Source of the DNA: Symbiodinium sp. CCMP2592
Lineage: Eukaryota; Sar; Dinophyceae; Suessiales; Symbiodiniaceae
Direction: 5' to 3'
Assembly (NCBI GenBank): GCA_905221615.1
Contig: CAJNDT010003779.1
Location: forward strand, 1,256,581-1,320,580
Length of the DNA stretch: 64,000 nt
Of the stretch, positions 47,167-59,200 are shown piece by piece (the first letter of the stretch is position 1; every line of letters starts with the position of its first letter). The notes under the pieces are model-generated. The model saw only the letters and a list, made by a program, of their open reading frames with translations. It was not told where the DNA came from and did no database searches. The translations under genes and the position numbers were made by a program.

Positions 47167-47263
47167 GGGAGTTTCCGAAAATTAGGGGCACCTTATTTTG
47201 GGGTCTTCATAACCAGGATCCTACTATTTGGGGTACATATATCTGTTGTTTGCGGAAACTCCC
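47167..47263. mobile_element. Palindromic MITE-like element, family E, ATTT duplication
   Basis: GGGAGTTTCCGAAAATTAGG on the left and TTTGCGGAAACTCCC on the right. ATTT flanks both sides (47163-47166 and 47264-47267). Confidence 0.8.
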
Positions 47264-47444
47264 ATTTAAGCTTTAGGGCTTAGGGTCCAATGAAGAGGAC
47301 GGCACAGCAACAAAGACAAGCTCATGTTTGAAAAGTCATGAAGTCCATGGTCCCCTATAGGACTCGCAACCAAAGCCATAGCCACAACCTTCGCATGCCC
47401 TATGAAGCACACAAACAACACCATTAATCCCTCGTAGGCAATAT

Positions 47445-47548
47445 GGGAGTTTCCGAAAATAGGGGACCCTTTTATAGTACGCGTTAAAGAGTAGGATGCA
47501 TATTATAAGGAGCCCAGAATAAGGTACCCCTAATTTTCGGAAACTCCC
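47445..47548. mobile_element. Palindromic MITE-like element, family E
   Basis: GGGAGTTTCCGAAAATAGGGG on the left and CCCCTAATTTTCGGAAACTCCC-type right arm. Flanks ATAT (47441-47444) and AGAT (47549-47552) differ by one base. Confidence 0.85.
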
Positions 47549-47639
47549 AGATAATACCTACGCCAGGCAGACAGCTCCGACCGAAGCCCTGTCTTCATGG
47601 CTGCAATTCATGGTGCCTGGCCTCATATTGGCCTCATGT

Positions 47640-47746
47640 GGTTTATAGTTGTCCAAATTAGGGCCCTTTTTCGGGTGCCGTAAGTATTAGGTGCGGTATT
47701 GTAAGAATAAGGACCCAAAAAGGAACCATGATTTTGACAAACACCC
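47640..47746. mobile_element. Family C element with altered left arm, ATGT duplication
   Basis: The right arm ATGATTTTGACAAACACCC is typical, while the left arm reads GGTTTATAGTTGTCCAAATTA. ATGT lies on both sides. The right flank ATGTGGTTTATAATTGT nearly copies the first 17 bases of the left side (16 of 17), so the left end may be chimeric. Confidence 0.7.
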
Positions 47747-48056
47747 ATGTGGTTTATAATTGTTTGTTGCATTCTATCAGGGTTTATATAGAGAGAGAGT
47801 TGGGTGCACCAAGTTCTGGGTTTAGGGCTTTGGGTCTGCTGAGTTCGGATTTTAGGGTTTATGGGGTCGAAAGTCGAACAGGTTTGTGGTCCGGGGTTGT
47901 ATGGCTTGGGGTTTTTACGGTGTGTTGCAAACCTTCAAGGGGTTTGAACCCATTTCATTGCCGGGTTTAGTCCGCAGCTTGTCACACACCGTGCGAATCC
48001 CTGGTGGAAAGAGACCCGCGTCGAATGCCCCGTCATGAAACCCATAGGATACTACT
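47747..48056. other. Intergenic, no gene recognised
   Basis: Unique sequence with a few TTTAGGG-like words. Nothing else. Confidence 0.5.
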
Positions 48057-48206
48057 ATTATGGGATTATATAGGTCCCAAGAGACCATCCTTGGTATGGT
48101 TTTCGGGACCTAAATCCATAACCGTACTATATAATTATGGGACTAGGTCCTAAGAGACCATCCTTAGTGTGGTTTTGAGGACCTAAGCCCATATCCGTAC
48201 TATATA
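48057..48206 (+). repeat. Two-copy tandem repeat of about 75 bp
   Basis: ATTATGGGA...GAGACCATCCTT and onward to CCGTACTATATA at 48057-48132 is repeated with changes at 48133-48206. Each unit contains a GGTCC(C/T)...GGGACC-type inverted repeat. Confidence 0.85.
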
Positions 48207-48259
48207 TATATATATATATATACATATATACACATATATATATATATATATATATATAT
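48201..48259. repeat. (TA)n microsatellite
   Basis: TATATA with CATATATACACATA in the middle. Confidence 0.9.
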
Positions 48260-48989
48260 GGACCCTCTTGGAAACAAGCTCAGAGCCTTCGGCTCTGTGT
48301 GTTCAGGCCACTACGACGTCATGCAACTGCTGGTCGAGGTTCTCCGGCCTTGGGGGCCAACGGGTTCATGATGTTGTTACCGCTCTCATGGGGCTTTAGG
48401 CGGTTTAGGGTTTAGGGTTTAGGGATGAGGATAAGTGGACTCTTGGCATGGATCTTTTTAATCATCTGTAGTAACTCAGTAGGATCAGCAGCCGTGCAGA
48501 AATAGCACGGCCCGAGAAGTTGAGCCTTGCAAGCACACTCCTAGTTAACTACACATGCAGAAGGCCTAGGGCCTAGTCCAGACTGGTGAAGTTCCGATGT
48601 TTGGGAGGCTCGCGCTTCGGTGAACTCGATTTCTGAGAATGGCCACTCCCCTCTGAGCGCCGTTTGCGCAATGGGCCGCAGCTTGGCAAGTAGGGTTAAA
48701 CCCTAAACCTTAAACCCTAAACCCCACACGGTCCCTGAATCCCATTATCCCGAGCCAAGCCCTCAACTTTCCAAAGGTTCAAAACCCAAGCCCTGAGACT
48801 TTCAAACCCGACCCCGAAGCCAGTTGCACTATTCCCTAAACTTTTAAACCCAAAGCATACGTCATTTACAGTAAGCCGAGGAGAGAAGATGGTCCGTAGT
48901 TTGCTGGAGTTGCGTGCAGACCCGGCCCCTTGGCAGTTCAACGATGGACGGGATGGGTTCAGGGTTCAGGATTTGCATTGGGTTTAAGC
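48260..48989. other. Intergenic, telomere-like words
   Basis: Three TTTAGGG at about 48408-48424 and CCCTAAA words at 48695-48725. No supported gene. Confidence 0.5.
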
Positions 48990-49083
48990 GTTTAAGTTGG
49001 AACACCATTATCCTCATGCCCTTAAGGTAAAGTAGAGGGAATCCTAGCACTAATCCTCCTGAACCCATGTTCCAACTTTCTGG
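48990..49083. mobile_element. Family F element, left arm shortened
   Basis: The left arm is only AAGTTGGAACACC. The core CCTTAAGGTAAAGTAGAGGGAAT and right arm GTTCCAACTTTCTGG match 44618-44735. Confidence 0.75.
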
Positions 49084-50869
49084 CCTTCACTAGACGGTCT
49101 ACGACCCAACCCGTCACCTCAAATTCTTCAAGTAGCTTGAGGCTTTCTGAGCGCGGGTTCATGCAAGGTACTGAGAATAAGAAGGGTTAGGGTTAAGGGC
49201 TCGGGGTCCAGAAGTTTGCGAGTTTCGGGTGTTGAAGAACCTGTGTTCGAGGTACATACTATACGACAAGCTAACCTGCTTGTAAGGGGTTTCCGCCCTT
49301 TGAATGCCTTATCAGGCTATACCATGGACACCTGCGGGTGAAGTGTCGTTGGTCTCGGCAGTGAGAGGCGGACATGTTGCTACTTGGCGACCAGTACAGT
49401 CCCAATTCTGAGACATTGAGCCTACGGTTAGTTAGGGTTTAAGGGGGGTTTAGGGTAGTTACAAGTGGGGTTATAAGCCGCCTAATATGGGTGAGCTCTT
49501 TCGCGCTTGTGATGCACAACTCTAGGGCTACTCGGCTGCCAGCTCTTTCTACTCTCCCCGCTAGCCTGCGAGAAGCCATTTCCGTCATTCCTTCTCAGGT
49601 TCTGGGGTTCGGGTTTAGACCGAGTAGGCGAGGAGATAATGTTCAATCTTCCAGGGTATTGCCTAAGGCCGAATGATTCTAACGGCGTTTTCTACCTTGC
49701 TTTTCCTCCCTTAATCCCGAGCCCCCAAACCCGTGCCCTTGTCAACGCCCGTTTCAGGATCAAGACCTCTCACGGGTAAATGCATAGTTACTTCTATTTT
49801 AATGTTTGGTACTACGTCCACTTACACCATGATTAGAGAGTTTTTTGAGACCCAAGTAATGGCAGTATCTTTCGACCCCTTAAGCACTTTTTAAGAGGAA
49901 CCCTCGACCCCCAAAATGCAGTGTCCGGCACTTCGAGGCCGTCGTGTCTGCACTCTTAGATGCCGCTGCAGATCCATGCTCTGCAGTGCCAGGACCCCTT
50001 TCTCTGGGTTAATAAGAGTAACAATAACAATAATATTAATAATGATAGTAGTAGTAATAGTAGTAACGGGTTCTGTGCGTCGGGCTTGCGGGCTTTAGGT
50101 TTTGGTCGGATTAAGGGTGCAGAGTTCATTTTTTGTTTTTTTGGTTCTTTGGTTCTCAGGCTTGGGGCTTTCACGACTGCCCTCTCAGCCACGCAAACCG
50201 GACCCACTCAATGAGCTATGTTCGAAACAGGTGGAGAATTGACACTTCAAGACCTGCAGCCCCACCTCAACATACCTCTTCAATACCTGGATGCCAGAGC
50301 AGCTTCAAGGAGAGTCGAGATATGAATGCCAGGACAGCCATGTCTTGCAGACAGCACTCGGTCACGCAGGCCCGACGCGTAGCATCCGCATCCATGCTAA
50401 TATAAAGACAGTATTTCTATGATTCTATGACAGAAGGCAGATCTCACTTGGAGCCTTGATCCAAGTAGCTGTTTACGTTTGTTTTGCATCCGTACATCGC
50501 ACAAAAGGCAGAAACAACAAGTACACTACAGGGCGAGAGCCTGGCCGACAGCACGGCTTTGAGCTAAAAGCAGCTCAGAGATCTAAACGTGCTCTAAAAC
50601 CGTGAAACACCCACCATATAAGGGTCTAAGTTGCTATATGTAGTCCTTATATATGGCTTTTGGTACCCAAAAAAGGCCCCAAAGTTCTAGATTAAGCAGT
50701 ACTTGGACCCTTAGGCCACGCAAGATCTGATTCTTGCCATTTAGACCACAACGGTTCTGGGACCTGGAGACTGGTAAGCTCGAGGTGTTGGCGAGGGGTT
50801 TCGGTGATACTTTAGGTTTGGGATTAATTGGTTCCGGCAGGGACAGGGACCGTGAATAGCCCAAACTTT
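49084..50869. other. Intergenic with a GTA-rich patch
   Basis: 49445-49490 is a half family A (GTAGTTACAAGTGGGGTTATAAG). 50010-50065 is an AATAAT/GTAGTA triplet-rich patch. 50618-50716 is a diverged family B-like palindrome. No supported gene. Confidence 0.5.
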
Positions 50870-50978
50870 CCCGAAGGCTCCATGTACCCATATAGTATAT
50901 ACTTAGGCCTTAAAGTACCTGTATAGGGACTACTTTGGGGCTTAAGTCTCTACTATAAAGGTACATGGAGCCTTTGGG
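50870..50978. mobile_element. Palindromic MITE-like element, family B
   Basis: CCCGAAGGCTCCATGTACCC on the left and GGTACATGGAGCCTTTGGG on the right, with the core GTATAGGGACTACTTTGGGG. Matching changes in both arms (GGTCC to GGCTCC) suggest a subfamily. Confidence 0.8.
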
Positions 50979-51452
50979 TTTAAGCATTTCAACTTCCTCC
51001 CGGCGCGTCAAAGCCGCCCACAGAGTCCCGGATGAAGCCAGGTAGCCCATGCCCCAAAATCCAAAATGCTTTTACTGTCACTGCCTCTAATCCTTGGCCC
51101 TGAAATTCGAGACCCTAAGCCGTAAACCGAAACTTTGAATCCCAAATCCGATAAACCCAAGCCGAAACCCTCAACCCAAGCAATCTTCAGAGCCTTTCGA
51201 AGTCCCCAAGCCCCATAGTTTCCAAACCAACGACCTAAATGTACTTCCCAAAACTCCCAAGCCCTAAGACCCACACCCCCAAAGTCGCAAGCCGCAATCC
51301 CCAAACATCCAAACTCCAAACTCTCCTAAACCCAAGCCTTAAGCCCCACAAGCGCAAGGCACGAAGATGTCGCCCAGCTTCTTTTCGAGGCGCGTGCTGC
51401 GGAGGACTCAGAGACCTATGGAGCTGAAGAGCTCTGGGTTCCTCACAAACCT
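50979..51452. other. Intergenic, no gene recognised
   Basis: C-rich unique sequence with AAACCC-type words. ORFs without motif. Confidence 0.5.
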
Positions 51453-51537
51453 TGGGGCTCCAAATAGCCCACAGAAGGTCCTATTTATAGACTTTAGGGC
51501 CCAAAGTATACATACTGTTTGTATTCTTGGAGCCCTA
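51453..51537. mobile_element. Palindromic MITE-like element, family K
   Basis: GGGGCTCCAAATAGCCCACAG on the left and GTATTCTTGGAGCCCT on the right, with the core TAGACTTTAGGGCCCAAAG. Confidence 0.75.
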
Positions 51538-51569
51538 GGGAAAAGGTTGATAATAATAAGTTACTATAT

Positions 51570-51670
51570 GGGTGGTTGTCAAAATTATAGTACCTTTTTG
51601 GGTCGTTATTATAATACGGCACCCAATATTTAGGGTACCCAAAAAGGGGCCATAATCTTGACAACTGCCC
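51570..51670. mobile_element. Palindromic MITE-like element, family C, ATAT duplication
   Basis: GGGTGGTTGTCAAAATTATAG on the left and CATAATCTTGACAACTGCCC on the right, with the core ACGGCACCCAATATTTAGGG as in 11707-11807. ATAT on both sides (51566-51569 and 51671-51674). Confidence 0.88.
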
Positions 51671-51841
51671 ATATGGGATCTATAGGGGTTCCGGGAAGCT
51701 TAAGAGCTTCTGCTTTGGCTTTTGGGTTTCGGCTGCAGGCTCCAGTATATGAGGCTTGACCGTCGAGGGTTCACAGGGATTAGGGTTCTAGTCAGGGCTG
51801 AGAGTTGCTGGGAGTCTCGGGGTCCAGGGTGTAGAGCTTCT

Positions 51842-51953
51842 CTAGGATGCCCAGTAGTACCCTTCTTCCCTTTATGTAGTCCTAGGTTCCTTCTACAGTT
51901 ACCCGATACCAAAAAGGGAGCCCTTGTTATTCCGAGGTTACTGGGCATCCTAG
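51842..51953. repeat. Palindromic element R
   Basis: CTAGGATGCCCAGTA on the left and TACTGGGCATCCTAG on the right are perfect 15-bp arms. Inner words CTTTTTGG/AAAAAG suggest a relation to family D. Confidence 0.75.
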
Positions 51954-52046
51954 TTATCGAGTATGCACTTGGAGAACTATTTGGCAATTGCATTTTGCAA
52001 GACCGGTCCGTGCTCTTCGAAAAGTATTAGTATTGACTCCGAAACC

Positions 52047-52122
52047 AGGGTTTAGGGTTTAGGTTCAGGGTTTAGGGTTTAGGTTCAGGGTTTAGGGTTT
52101 AGGTTCAGGGTTTAGGGTTTAA
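52047..52122 (+). repeat. 20-bp higher-order telomere-variant array
   Basis: CAGGGTTTAGGGTTTAGGTT is repeated from 52047, 52067, 52087 and 52107 with essentially no errors. Each unit contains two TTTAGGG plus TTCA. Confidence 0.93.
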
Positions 52123-53572
52123 AGCATTGCCGAAGACTAGCGGTCCCAAAGCCCTATCAAGCCTTCAACCCTGAGCCCTCAAGCCTGCTACAACCTCATT
52201 GCAGATGCACCCAAACACAATTCGAATGACCCAGCAAGTTTCGGTGGCGAGCCCTATAAACTCTGAGCTTTTTTTGTGGGCCTTCTTTCCCGACGCCAGG
52301 AGCGCACCGCCAAGCGCCGTCGCCGCGATGGCCCACCATCTGATGCAACGCCGTCGAGCGCGCCGGAAGAAGATAGCAAAAAGGGAAAGCTCCTGAAGAC
52401 ACTCTTGTAATTTACATAATACATGCATCACCGGGTTTGTGTGGACAACGGCTTTTCGTGTTTGCATTCATTTGATTACTGCTCCAAGATGTTAGGCTCC
52501 AGTTTTCCGGTCTGACAGGGTTCTTTCCTTTCAGCCGGTACACGGATTTATGTCAAGTACAAAGTTGCTGAGTAGACTACAGCCCTTGTTCCTACAGGAC
52601 TCTGCTTAGTGTCTGCCGTCCCGACCTCAGAGGCTTCATCTTCGCAGGAGAGGGGGAAGCCTTTAATTAATGTTTCTGGGGTAAGAAGGCGCCGTTCCAA
52701 TCGGGAGTTGTGCGAATCTCGTCTGTTCCTTGACTCAGACAGCTGGGAAGTTCTATCACACATCAATTTCGGTCGTTGTGTGTGTGTGTGTGTGGAATTT
52801 CAGGATTGAAGCAAATGAAGACCAGCACCAACCCCCGAGCCGACTCTAAACCCTAAACACCCCTAAACCCTAAACCCTGACAACGAGCGCCGATGCGCGG
52901 TGGCAGGCTGCACTGCGGTACCGTACCATATCAAGCCGCAGGGCAGGCCGGGCCACCGTTGAGGTTTAGCTTGACTGTCAGGGATCATGCCAGAGTAAAT
53001 GCAGGCTAATATCTATATAATATGTGTGTATATATATATACACACACACATGAACATAGGTCTTGTCTCGCATTTGCCAAGTTGGAAGTAGACTCACTCT
53101 TTGTCTCTCGTTCATTCTTCTCGCTCGGTATTTTTCTATCTTCGACTCTTCATGTCAGCCATCCTCAAGATCACAATCATCTTCGGTTAGATCTTCTTCT
53201 ATAATTCGCAACCTTTTCTCAGGTTCATGCCACAATCTTGAGGAGGTCTTGCATGATAAACCACCTTTTTGTTTGTCTGTTCGCGCAGCTCCCGTGATGT
53301 TGGTCGCCAGCTGCCATTACTACTTTTTTCTCGCAGTGGTTAAGCTAGCTGAACCTTAAATCTATTATTCCTAAATGTTGCGTAATCGGCGCGATCGTCA
53401 TGACATCGATGAGAACGATGGCTGGCTCGGTTTTGCGATGATATACGTGCAGGTCATCAGTCTCTGGATGCTAGTATTGCATACTGCTCGAATCTCAGGT
53501 TACGCAGCCCTATGATGTTCTCAGATTTCTCAGGACCCAAAACGTGACAACTCCCTAGTGCGTAGTAGGGAA
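52123..53572. other. Intergenic, no gene recognised
   Basis: Mixed unique sequence, CCCTAAA words at 52845-52880 and a TG/TA microsatellite at 53020-53052. ORFs of 60-100 codons have no motif. Confidence 0.5.
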
Positions 53573-53647
53573 TGGGGGAATGAACCCCTATAGTAGTCCC
53601 TATATAATCAATAGTAGTCCCCATAACCCATTCCCCCATTCCCTACT
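53573..53647. mobile_element. Palindromic MITE-like element, family H
   Basis: TAGTAGGGAATGGGGGAATG on the left and CATTCCCCCATTCCCTACTA on the right, with paired TAGTAGTCCC words inside. Confidence 0.85.
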
Positions 53648-53791
53648 AAGAACCAGAGCCTAAATCGTCAACTGCCGGAAAATGTGCAGGCGGTCATCGC
53701 CCATTCCTGATGGCGAGAACGGCCAGGCGGCGTACCAGGCCAGACAAGGTCATCGAGATCGTGGGGTAGGGTTGTGGTTAGTGGTAGGTTT

Positions 53792-53886
53792 TACCCATCG
53801 GCTCCATTGTAGTTCCTTTTTGTGGTTCATATGCAGGTTCCTTTAAGGTACTCCCCAAAAAGGAACCACTATGGAGCCTATGGGTA
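53792..53886. mobile_element. Palindromic MITE-like element, family D
   Basis: TACCCATCGGCTCCATTGTAG on the left and CACTATGGAGCCTATGGGTA on the right. Confidence 0.85.
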
Positions 53887-53995
53887 TGCTTTAGGATTTG
53901 AACTGTGTGGCTGGACTTGGGGATGTTGCAGGTCGGTTTCCGAGGGTTGGCCGCTGGGGCTCAGCTCTGAAGATAGAAGGTACGAAGCAGTAATA

Positions 53996-54127
53996 TTAGG
54001 GGCCCAAAAAACACATAAGCATAAGCCTTTTATAGGGACATCCCTACCTTACTGGGCTTCATTATACGGGGATTTATTTGGGATATCCCATCCTTATTGT
54101 TGCTTATGTGCTCTTTTGGGGCCCTAA
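53996..54127. mobile_element. Palindromic MITE-like element, family O
   Basis: TTAGGGGCCCAAAAAACACA on the left and GTGCTCTTTTGGGGCCCTAA on the right, with CTTATGTG/CACATAAG inner arms. Confidence 0.8.
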
Positions 54128-54130
54128 ATA

Positions 54131-54230
54131 TAGGGGCCTTAGTAATTGCCTATACTATTTTAGGGGAGTACCTTATTCGACTTATAGTATAATGGGCCCC
54201 AAAGCCCTATTCTAAGTATTAAGGCCCCTA
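54131..54230. mobile_element. Palindromic MITE-like element, family N
   Basis: TAGGGGCCTTAGTAATTGCC on the left and TCTAAGTATTAAGGCCCCTA on the right. It starts three bases after family O ends. Confidence 0.8.
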
Positions 54231-54235
54231 GAGTA

Positions 54236-54443
54236 CCTTAAGGGTCCATGTACCTATACAGTTGAAACTTTTGCCTTCATGTGGTTTCTTATATGGGTAG
54301 TTGTCAAAATTAAGGTCCCTTTGGGGTACCCTGAAGTGCCATATTATAATAAGGACCCAAAAAGGGACCCTAATATTGACAACCACCCATATATGCACCC
54401 TAAGCAAGGCCAAAGTAACTATGTAGGCACATGGACACTCCGG
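54236..54443. mobile_element. Family B element containing a family C insertion
   Basis: Family B arms CCTTAAGGGTCCATGTACC and GGCACATGGACACTCCGGG are separated by a complete family C copy at 54295-54388 with its own ATAT duplication. Confidence 0.75.
54295..54388. mobile_element. Nested family C element, ATAT duplication
   Basis: GGGTAGTTGTCAAAATTAAGG on the left and CCTAATATTGACAACCACCC on the right. ATAT on both sides (54291-54294 and 54389-54392). Confidence 0.88.
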
Positions 54444-54532
54444 GTCCCACATCATCTCACTACCTTTGGTCGCCCAAGAACCCTAAGACAGGACTGGCTG
54501 AATCTGCACGTCCATATTCTATAGGGTTGAGA

Positions 54533-54633
54533 TATAATAGTATATGCTTTGGCCCCAAAGCACCTATGTAGGGACTACTCTAAAGCTGAAGTACTGAAGT
54601 GTATACTACATGGGTAGATGAACCCTTAGGGTT
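54533..54633. mobile_element. Diverged family B element
   Basis: ATAGTATATGCTTTGGCCCC, CACCTATGTAGGGACTAC and the right end GAACCCTTAGGG are recognisable. The left terminal arm is decayed. Confidence 0.6.
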
Positions 54634-56203
54634 GTGGAGGAGTGAGACCCCAAGCGCCGAGTTGTTCACAGGCCTTTATGTTGCTCTCTCCGAAGCTACC
54701 TCGAGCACAGCACATCAGTACATAGGCGGCAAAAGGGCTGCCGTACCTGTGAGCAAACAGGTCGGGTGCCTTGAGCAATTCTGCTTGTTGTTGCCATTCT
54801 AGAGAACGCGTTCCCTGAGATCCGCATAATTAACAGTTAAATCCTGCACCCAAACCCAACTTAGCGTAAACCTCTCTATACCCTATAATCCCTAAACCAC
54901 CGAACCCTAAAAGCCACTAAACTATGAGGCACATGATCCGACCAGCACCTATGGCGACCTGATCTCTGAGAGCCGTGCCGAACGCTGCGCAGACAGCTGC
55001 GCGGAGCCGCACGCCAGAGAGGAAGTTTGGGGTTTAGGGTGTACGGGTGGGTTTCGGGTTTAGGCTTTAGAGGGCTCGTGGCACAAGGGCTTTTACAAGG
55101 ACTGACACCATAAAGCTCGATGCCCATCTGGCCATTACGTTGCCTCAACCCGTATTCTGCAACCTCAGCGTGCAGCTCGCTCTAACTACATCTCAAGCCG
55201 CTGAAGTCTTATAGGGAACCAGTTCTACTCATAGTCAGAGGAAGCCTTGGTTTCGCAACATGTAGGCAGCTGGGGGGGGCCCTGTGTTGAGAAGATGCGT
55301 AGCATGCCCCGAATGCTTCCTCCCGTGTGGCTCGCCTGGAATCGACGAGCGGATTGATGCCGGCAGTTGACAGGGCTTCCGGAGGCACCCATGTCTGGCT
55401 TACATAGAGACAGAGGGTTGAGGGAGGGGTCCAGGGGTGTTGGAGTTATAGACGATTCCCGCAGCAGTATGCTTGCTGCTTGAAAAATATCTCCAAACAT
55501 GCTTGTCTTTGTGGCCCATGAGCAAGTCTGAGTAGCAGGGAATAGGTACTCTTGTTTTCAATTGCCACTTGGACGCTACGACTGGGTCAATGTCATCAGT
55601 TCGTGTCAAGAGGCGTTGTTTGTCTTCTTATCTAAACCTGCTTGGGGATCATCATCCTTCTCTAGATGACGGAGGCAGGTCTACAGGTGTGAGCAGCCGT
55701 CTGAACAAGCTACTCCAAATTTCATTAGGGTTGCACATTGCAGGACCCTCAAACCCTGAACCCGAAGCCCTGTACCCTAAGCCCTGAACCAAAACCCTGA
55801 ACCAGAAAACCTACCCTAAATGACTCTAACCCAGACCGCAAGCCCATCGGAGCCCGAAGCATCCTGCAGCCGGCGCCTGTCTCGAACACGTGAACCGCAA
55901 TGCGCGGTCGTCCATTCGTCGTGAAAAGCGCACCAAGGCTGCCATCCAGAAGTTCTTGAGACTTGACACTGTAGAATTATCGACAAGACCTCAGAAGCAC
56001 GAGAGAAGTCCAACATTTACGAGGTCGACAACTCGAGAGAACTCCAGAATATCCCGGAATCGATACGCACGAGTAGGTCTTCGTGTAGGTCGTTGACAGA
56101 CACGGATGCCCCAAAAACCAAAACAAAAACCAGGACTGCAGGGTGTGGGTCTTCGGCCGTCTGCATGCAGAGCTTTCGATCCTGTCGGGATATGCGTACC
56201 GCT
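54634..56203. other. Intergenic, no gene recognised
   Basis: Few repeats. ORFs of 65-91 codons on both strands (for example 55569-55787 + and 55225-55500 -) lack recognisable domains. CCCTAA words at 55750-55815. Confidence 0.5.
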
Positions 56204-56288
56204 ATATAGGCTCCATTGTAGTTCCTTTTTGTGGTTTATTTAGGGTCCTATAAGGTCATCCCGAAAAGGAACTACTACCGAGCCTATT
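56204..56288. mobile_element. Palindromic MITE-like element, family D
   Basis: TATAGGCTCCATTGTAGTTCC on the left and GGAACTACTACCGAGCCTAT on the right. Confidence 0.75.
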
Positions 56289-59200
56289 GGCAGGCATGTA
56301 GTTTGATCATGATCGTTGCTTTCAGTGCGAATGCTGCTTGCCTTGCAGATGTTAAAGGCATTGCAAGTATCCGAAACGCTCAATTCGCAACAGAAAGGCC
56401 CTAAATCCCAAGCCGTACAGTTTGTAAGGATCTTCAACTCCTTAAGCCCTTAACCCTATAAGCCTTGGGTTTCCAAATATCCTAAACCCCCAAACCCAAA
56501 AGTGCTGGTAAGGATGCTAAACCCCCAAACCTGTGAACCTCTAAACCCTAGAATGTTGCCCTTACCCTAAAGCCAATAGAACCTGGCATTTCTAAGTTTC
56601 TAAACGGTCTTACAGCCCTAAGCCGTAACGTTCCTACAGCCGAAGCTTTGAGGCTCCAGAGCGTAGATCTCTAGCCTTTGATTGTGCAATCCTAACCTCC
56701 CAAGAGCCTTGAGCCAACAAAGGTAAAGCTTTTTTGTAAGGTTCAATGTTTCAATTCCTATAAAGTAAACCTCGAACACCCCCTTACCTAGATCCGCAAG
56801 ATTGAAAACCCAACGAGCCTTCTAAACCCAGCCCTGCAACACTTCAGCTGACACTTCAACCCGAAATGCTAACACCACAAATCCTAGGCCGGCAGGGTGA
56901 ACCCTTCTTGCCATCGCCCTCAAGCCTTCTGCGTACAGAACGACTATATCCGTATATCATACACATGCCCAAAGACTGATGTGCGAACCTTCGTTCTGAT
57001 TCCCATGGGCGGCCGTACTTCGCGCCTTCGCTGCAGGCCGGGAAGCCGAATTTGAGGGCTCGGCTAGGCGGAGCCCCCATGTGCCGTTAAGGGTATCTAA
57101 TAATCCTCGTTGGGGGTTGCGTGTTTTGGGGTTTAGGGCTTCAGGATTGCCTCAGGGTCTGCGCAAAGATAATTCTGGGACCTTTGGTGTAGAGGCACCC
57201 GGACAGGGTGTCGGGTGTCTTTTGGGTTGGAAGTGTTTGGGAGATAGACGTTTTAGACAAGACGCAGAGACACGATAGATTTCGTGCGTGACATGCTTGT
57301 GACCTGCGATGCTTGCTATCATTTGAAACACCGTTGACATCAATTTCGATCTGGGTGTCATTAGGATGTTGCTTTTTTTCATGGGCACCTTCACACATGC
57401 CCTGGCTCGAACAGTTCGAACACCCTCACTACAGACAGCTGCGAGTGAGCAATGCGCTCTAGGTCTCGCCGCATGTCTTCGGTCAGGCTGTGGGCCATTT
57501 CCGCCACTCGGCCGCGGTATTCAGTTTTTCTTGATGCATCCCGTTCGAATCAAGCAGTGGAGGCGTGACAGTTCTTGTAGGGGCGGCCTGCCTTTGTGCT
57601 GGAAGGATTTGTCCACACAGACTAAACCCAACCACAGGTGATCAACCAAGGTTGTCCTTGCTACTGCTAGAGGTCCTCTGCAAATTGCAAGAGAGATCCA
57701 TTCGGATAGTTTCGTGAAAGTGAGGCTCTTATATAGCAGCGGACAATCTGCAACGATTTGTTTAGTCTTTTTGGAGAGACGACTCTGGAGAGAGCTTTGG
57801 GGTCGTCGCTCGTGGAAAGACCGGACAGGGACCGTTATGATCGAACCCTACTATATACTGCAGGGGCGGTAATGATTACCTAAACTATATTGGGGTTCCT
57901 CATTAACAAATTATCGTATTTCAATGGGCCCCCAACCCCTTTTTCTATACGTGGGCCAAGGGTAAGCATAGACAAGCTAGATCCTGTGCCTCCCCCGAGA
58001 CTTGCAACCCCAAACTCCCACCAGGCCCTGACTAGTCAGTCTCTGTCCTGAAGCTGCTCAGGACATTCACACAGACATCAAGGACTGTCGTCTGGGCGTC
58101 GTTTAAATTTGCGGCCTGACAACATGGAAGTAGCCAAGTTTCCGAGACTGCAACCCCCTCAAGCCTACATCTCATCGCGCTCAAGCTTACGGAAACTGGA
58201 GCCAGAAGCCGCGCGCAGGAGAACCTTGCATGGATTGAGAGTATCTCAGATACGGACTTTCTGGATGATGCGCTGATCGTCGCAGGACTTCTTTGCGAGA
58301 GTTCGCTGAAGTTTCCTTAACAGGCAATACTGTGCAGAGCACTGATCCGTTGATGGTGGAACCAGTCATAGACCTTCAACTTGTGAAAACCCTAAGCCGT
58401 AAGCCAACCCTGAAAACGTCTCGCAAGTCGTCTAGAGTTCTGAATTTTAAGCCTTAGCCTGAGAACCCTAAGCTGCCGGCAGGAGACGTCTCTGACTCCA
58501 ACGAAGTTCTGCAGAGGACCTTGGCCAGGATCTTGGTTTCGGTCAAGCGCCCTGAGAAGGGTTATGATACTCTGATCATAAGGGTTCCCTTATAAGGACT
58601 ACTGAGGCTTGCTATCACTCTACTTCGCTGGTGTTGCTTGGCGTTGGCCTTTTGTCTTGGCCTTCTGAAGCCCACACCCGCCTGGGGCTTTCAGAATCTT
58701 GCGGGTGTGGGGAGTGGCAGATGTTCTCGGTAAAATTATCTGGGTCGGCTTAAGAATGGTGGAGTTCCGGGAGCTCCGCCTCAGATGTGCTTCCGTTTGG
58801 GCTTCGGCTTCTCTTAGAGGTCCCAGGTTGATTGACGGACCAGATGGCTTATTTCGAGCACCCATGTTTGGAGCCATAGTTCCAGCTGATGTGTGCAAAA
58901 AATACCTGAACTCTCAACCCCGTAGACTTGGGGAAGTGCACAGCAAGTCCACTCGTCGATCCCGCAACCCCGAACACCGATTCCCCAGAATCATCCCTTG
59001 TGTAGTCGTTTGTCTTCGTTGCAGTACCCCTGTCTGTTTGGAAAGAGTTGATAGGATCCTAGCGGTCCTAGCAACTCCTAACCAAAAGTCATAAAGCTGC
59101 ATAAAAAGGAAGTATAATGAATACCCGTATCTCTAAAGCCTAAACCGTCAATCCTAAGCTTAAAAAACCAATCGTATCACGCCAAACCAAAGTTAAAGTC

